DNA from: Variovorax sp. E3
GTDB taxonomy: Bacteria > Pseudomonadota > Gammaproteobacteria > Burkholderiales > Burkholderiaceae_C
DNA: 64,000 bases
Assembly (NCBI RefSeq): GCF_016082275.1
Contig: NZ_MOWM01000001.1
Location: 1 to 64,000, forward strand
Reading direction: 5' to 3'
The notes under the pieces are model-generated. The model was not told the DNA's origin and did no database searches. It saw nothing but the letters and a program-made list of their open reading frames with translations. This document shows, in pieces, positions 60,620-64,000 of the stretch; position 1 is the first letter of the stretch; each line of letters starts with the position of its first letter. The position numbers and the translations under genes are program-made.

Positions 60620-60976
60620 ATGGCTGGACAACCGCAAACCCCGCCGCGTGGCACGACATCGCTGGACCGCACGCTGGAAAAAAGCGAACAGGTGGCCGCC
60701 GATGTGCAGCGGGCCTCCGACAACCTGGCCGTGGTGAACACGGTGCTCGAACAGGAGCTGCCCGACGAAGTACAGGTCGGTGAAGTGGCGCAAGCCATCG
60801 AACACACGAGCCAGCTCGAGGAAAAGCTGGCCAAGTCCGCGAAGAAGCTGGCCGAGGTCAACGCGGCCCTGAGTGAAGAGATCGAGAAGCGGCTCGAGGT
60901 GACGGCCGAACGCGACGAGAGCCAGGCGCTGGCCGAGAAGCTCAAGGCCAGGATCCGCGCGGAAAACGCCGACTGA
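60620..60976 (+). CDS. Small coiled-coil protein of unknown function
   Basis: A 118-residue soluble protein I do not recognise. It is nearly all predicted helix with heptad-like charge patterns (LEKSEQVAADVQRASDNLAVVNTVLEQEL; HTSQLEEKLAKSAKKLAEVNAALSEEIEKRLEVTAERDE) and a short polar N-terminus. The AAAGGAG ribosome site 6 bases before ATG 60620 supports expression. It contains no Cys or Trp. It lies 78 bases before the lone receiver-domain gene and may work with it, for instance as its regulatory partner. Confidence 0.65.
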   Translation: MAGQPQTPPRGTTSLDRTLEKSEQVAADVQRASDNLAVVNTVLEQELPDEVQVGEVAQAIEHTSQLEEKLAKSAKKLAEVNAALSEEIEKRLEVTAERDESQALAEKLKARIRAENAD

Positions 60977-61054
60977 CCCTCCGCATCGTCGCGCTCCGCT
61001 CCCGCCGTCCGTATCCCTTCTCCTACGCTGCGGCGCGTCCGGCACGCTACGCTA

Positions 61055-61468
61055 TTGGTTCTCAAAGCGAAACCACGGCATGGCCTCATCACGTTCCTCG
61101 TCGAGGACAACAAGACCATCAGGGACAACCTGGTCCCTGCACTCGAGGACCTGGTCAACGGCCATGTGGTCGGCTTCGCCGAAACCGAATCGGATGCGCT
61201 CGCGTGGATCGCGGCGCACCCCGACGACTGGCAGCTCCTGATCGTCGACCTGTTCCTCAAGGAAGGCTCCGGCCTCGGCGTGCTGGCCGGCTGCAAGACG
61301 CGCAAGCCGGGGCAGCGCGTCGTGGTGCTGAGCAACTACGTCACCGCCGACATCCGCGCACGCTGCGGAGCCCTGGGCGCCGACGCCGTGTTCGACAAGT
61401 CGCGCGACCTCGACGCCTTCATCGAGTACTGCAACACCGACCGCCCCTCGGGCCTTGCGCCGCTCTGA
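61055..61468 (+). CDS. Single-domain response regulator (receiver only)
   Basis: A 137-residue CheY-like receiver without an output domain. The acidic pair is in FLVEDNKTIRDNL, the phospho-accepting Asp in LLIVDLFLKEGSGLGVL, the Thr/Ser switch position in VVVLSNYV and the invariant Lys in AVFDKSRDL. It begins with TTG at 61055, the only start that keeps the whole fold; the poor start leaves some doubt about the first ten residues. No histidine kinase gene is adjacent, so its partner is unknown. Confidence 0.78.
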   Translation: MVLKAKPRHGLITFLVEDNKTIRDNLVPALEDLVNGHVVGFAETESDALAWIAAHPDDWQLLIVDLFLKEGSGLGVLAGCKTRKPGQRVVVLSNYVTADIRARCGALGADAVFDKSRDLDAFIEYCNTDRPSGLAPL

Positions 61469-61486
61469 ACCACCGCTGAAGCGCGC

Positions 61487-61512
61487 ATGAAAAAAGGGCC
61501 CGAAGGCCCTTT
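61487..61512. terminator. Bidirectional terminator between receiver gene and livK
   Basis: AAAGGGCC (61493-61500) pairs with GGCCCTTT (61505-61512) across loop CGAA. On the minus strand the stem is followed by six T residues and suits livK; on the plus strand TTTCTCTTT follows, so it may also end the receiver transcript. Confidence 0.85.
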
Positions 61513-61549
61513 CTCTTTGGCGCAAAGTGCGCGCAGTTGCCGAAGCGAA

Positions 61550-62757
61550 TCAGCGCACCACGCGATCTGCGTGCGTGCGCCGCCCTTGTAGGTGTACAGC
61601 GTCAGCGCGCCGTTCTTGATGTCGCCCTTTTCGTCGAAGGCGATCGGGCCGGTCACACCCTTGTATTGCACCTTGCCGACTTCAGGCAGGTACTTGGCGG
61701 GGTCCGAGGAACCGGCCTTGACCATGGCTTCGGCCAGCACGTTGACCGCGTCGTACACGTACGGTGCATAGATCTGCACTTCGACGCCGTTCTTGGTCTT
61801 GAACTTGGCCTTGAAGTCTTCCAGCGGCTGCTTGAAGTCGCCGTCCACGCCGCCGGCTTCGGCGCACACCACCATGTCTTCGCCGATGGCATCGCCAGCC
61901 AGCTTCGGCAGTTCGCCGGTGCACAGGCCGTCGCCGCCCATGAACTTGACGTTCAGGCCGAGTTGCTTGACTTGCTTGAGCATCGGGCCGCCGACGGCGT
62001 CCATGCCGCCGAAGAACAGAACGTCGGGCTTGGAGGCCTTCAGCTTGGTCAGGATGGCGTTGAAGTCGGTCGACTTGTCGGTGGTGAATTCGTGGCCCAC
62101 GATGGTGGCGCCAGCGGCCTTGGCCGACTTCTCGAATTCTTCGGCAACGCCCTGGCCGTAGGCCGTGCGGTCGTCGATCACGGCAATGTTCTTGCCCTTG
62201 AGCGTTTCGACGGCGTACTTGCCCAGCGTGCCGCCGAGTTGCGTGTCGTCGGCCACCACGCGGAACGTGGTCTTGAAGCCTTGGCGCGTGTACTTCGGGT
62301 TCGTGGCCGAAGGCGAGATCTGCGGAATGCCGGCGTCGCTGTACAGCTTCGAGGCGGGGATGGTGGTGCCCGAGTTCAGGTGGCCGACCACGCCGTTGAC
62401 CTTTTCGTCCACGAGCTTCTGGGCCACTGCGGTGCCTTGCTTCGGATCGCCGGCGTCGTCTTCGGCGACCAGCTCGAACTTGGCGGTCTTGTCACCGATC
62501 TTCAGGCCCTTGGCGTTCAGGTCCTCGATGGCCATCTTCGCGCCCATTTCGTTGTCCTTGCCGAGGTGGGCAATGGGACCGCTGGTAGGTGCCACGTGAC
62601 CGATCTTGACGACCAGCGTTTCTCCGGCAGGTGCGGGTGCAGCTGCAGCCGGAGCCGCGGCGGTCGGTGCTGGAGCGGGAGCAGCAGCTTCTTCTTTCTT
62701 GCCGCAAGCCACGAGCGTGATTGCAGCCAGCGCGACCGCAGTCCATTTCAATTGCAT
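61550..62757 (-). CDS. Branched-chain amino-acid-type binding lipoprotein, LivK-like (frame break near 61560)
   Basis: A 402-residue LivK-type (peripla_BP_6) binding protein with a lipoprotein signal, LAAITLVAC|GKK, and a low-complexity Ala/Pro linker at about 22-45. The fold begins VVKIGHVAPTSGPIAHLGKDNEMGAKMAIEDLN and includes VVGHLNSGTTIPASKLYSDAGIPQISPSATNP and IAVIDDRTAYGQGVAEEF. The end of the gene is broken: GALTLYTYKGGARTQIA should continue VVR and stop at 61550, but one G is missing near 61560. No liv permease or ATPase genes are adjacent, so it is an orphan receptor here. ATG at 62757 has GGAGG before it. Confidence 0.85.
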
Positions 62758-62892
62758 GAGAACCTCCAGAACTTGGATAAAAGAATAAAAAACCGGTCGT
62801 GTGATCCGGGCTGCTAGACCTCGCAAGTTTCGCGCCGCAGACCAGCGGCACCCTCACGCCCTTCCGACCTGCGGCGCAGTTTAGCCGGGAAT

Positions 62893-63296
62893 TTATGCGC
62901 CGGAAGCTGGCGTAGACCCTGTGTTTTCGCTGAGTTCGGCGGCCATTGCCTCGATCACCAACGCACGCAGAACGGCTTCGATTTCATTGCGCAAACGCGG
63001 CACCATTGCGTCGAGTTGATGCTGAACGGCAGCTGACACGGTGTCGCTCAAACGCTCTTCCAGAGACAGGTCGACGCGCTGCAGAACACGGTGCAGAAGC
63101 TGCTCTTCGAGGCTGACGATTTCGGCCTGCGACAACTGCGCCGCGGGCGGCAGTGCCATGGTGCTCGCCGGGTCGGGCGCGGCGGCCGGCGCGGCCTCGG
63201 GTTCCGGGTGCGCCAGGCCCGCGGCTCCGCCGGAATCTCGAGCACCGTGGTCAGGGTGGGAACGAACCGGGGCGGCGTGCGCAGCGTGCTGGCCAT
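62893..63296 (-). CDS. Hypothetical protein, DUF2486-like (frame break near 63218)
   Basis: A protein of about 134 residues. It starts MASTLRTPPRFVPTLTTVLEIPAEPRA, and after the break continues LAHPEPEAAPAAAPDPASTMALPP in the next frame, then a helical C-terminal half (LEEQLLHRVLQRVDLSLEERLSDTVSAAVQHQLDAMV). The VPTLTTVLE start and helical end resemble DUF2486 proteins of Burkholderiales, which I recall being found next to holC; this is uncertain. It lies 1 base after holC, in the pepA-holC run. Function unknown. Confidence 0.65.
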
Positions 63297-63297
63297 G

Positions 63298-64000
<703 letters not shown>

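Overview
The window is about 64 kb of GC-rich DNA with tightly packed genes on both strands. It looks like the chromosome of a betaproteobacterium of the family Comamonadaceae, most probably Variovorax or a close relative. The basis is gene content and order: a NagR/NagG-type salicylate hydroxylase cluster, a Bug-family solute receptor, ratA divergent from smpB, the rimP-nusA-infB-rbfA-truB-typA operon, and GC-rich palindromic intergenic repeats of a kind familiar in Comamonadaceae. No rRNA, insertion sequence, prophage or CRISPR array was seen. One tRNA gene (Ser, anticodon GGA) is present. No stretch longer than 300 bases lacks a gene.

Layout. 1-2.0 kb: truncated histidine kinase and a DUF72 gene. 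2.0-8.1 kb: a complete aromatic ring-hydroxylation operon (reductase, oxygenase alpha and beta, a PchB-like chorismate mutase fold protein, an orphan Bug receptor, Rieske ferredoxin, RidA) divergent from a NahR/NagR-like LysR regulator. 8.1-11.5 kb: endonuclease V, ThpR, an outer-membrane barrel, a nitroreductase and a DUF2867 gene. 11.6-15.5 kb: guaB and guaA, with a VapBC-type toxin-antitoxin pair and its operator between them. 15.7-17.6 kb: DUF4124, rnfH, ratA, smpB. 17.6-19.9 kb: an ECF sigma/anti-sigma pair flanked by two paralogous small secreted proteins. 20.0-21.5 kb: an unrecognised membrane protein. 21.6-30.1 kb: the translation/transcription factor operon. 30.2-37.2 kb: a Yej-type peptide importer with an MFS gene. 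37.2-42.8 kb: fabI, an exported ATP-dependent DNA ligase (LigE type), a large PLP decarboxylase, and an NfeD/SPFH pair. 43.0-54.0 kb: an iron-uptake operon (FecI, FecR, TonB receptor, ABC transporter) that continues into a serine hydrolase and two amino-acid-oxidase-like flavoenzymes. 54.1-60.5 kb: a sugar ABC operon with FucU, two overlapping LacI-type operators, a remnant of a sugar kinase and an AraC regulator. 60.6-64 kb: a coiled-coil protein, a lone receiver domain, a LivK lipoprotein, a small hypothetical, holC and the 3' part of pepA.

An important caveat: at least sixteen places show one reading frame stopping making sense while the same protein continues in another frame. In every case adding back one base restores the protein, and one case is the essential gene infB. 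This uniform sign, usually at short homopolymers or GC repeats, indicates single-base deletions in the sequence rather than true pseudogenes. Those genes are annotated as whole genes with the break position stated.

The most interesting candidates for new biology are the iron operon that appears to couple uptake of an iron chelator to its breakdown, the salicylate-type hydroxylase operon carrying a PchB-like gene, and the ECF module bracketed by two copies of its likely secreted target.
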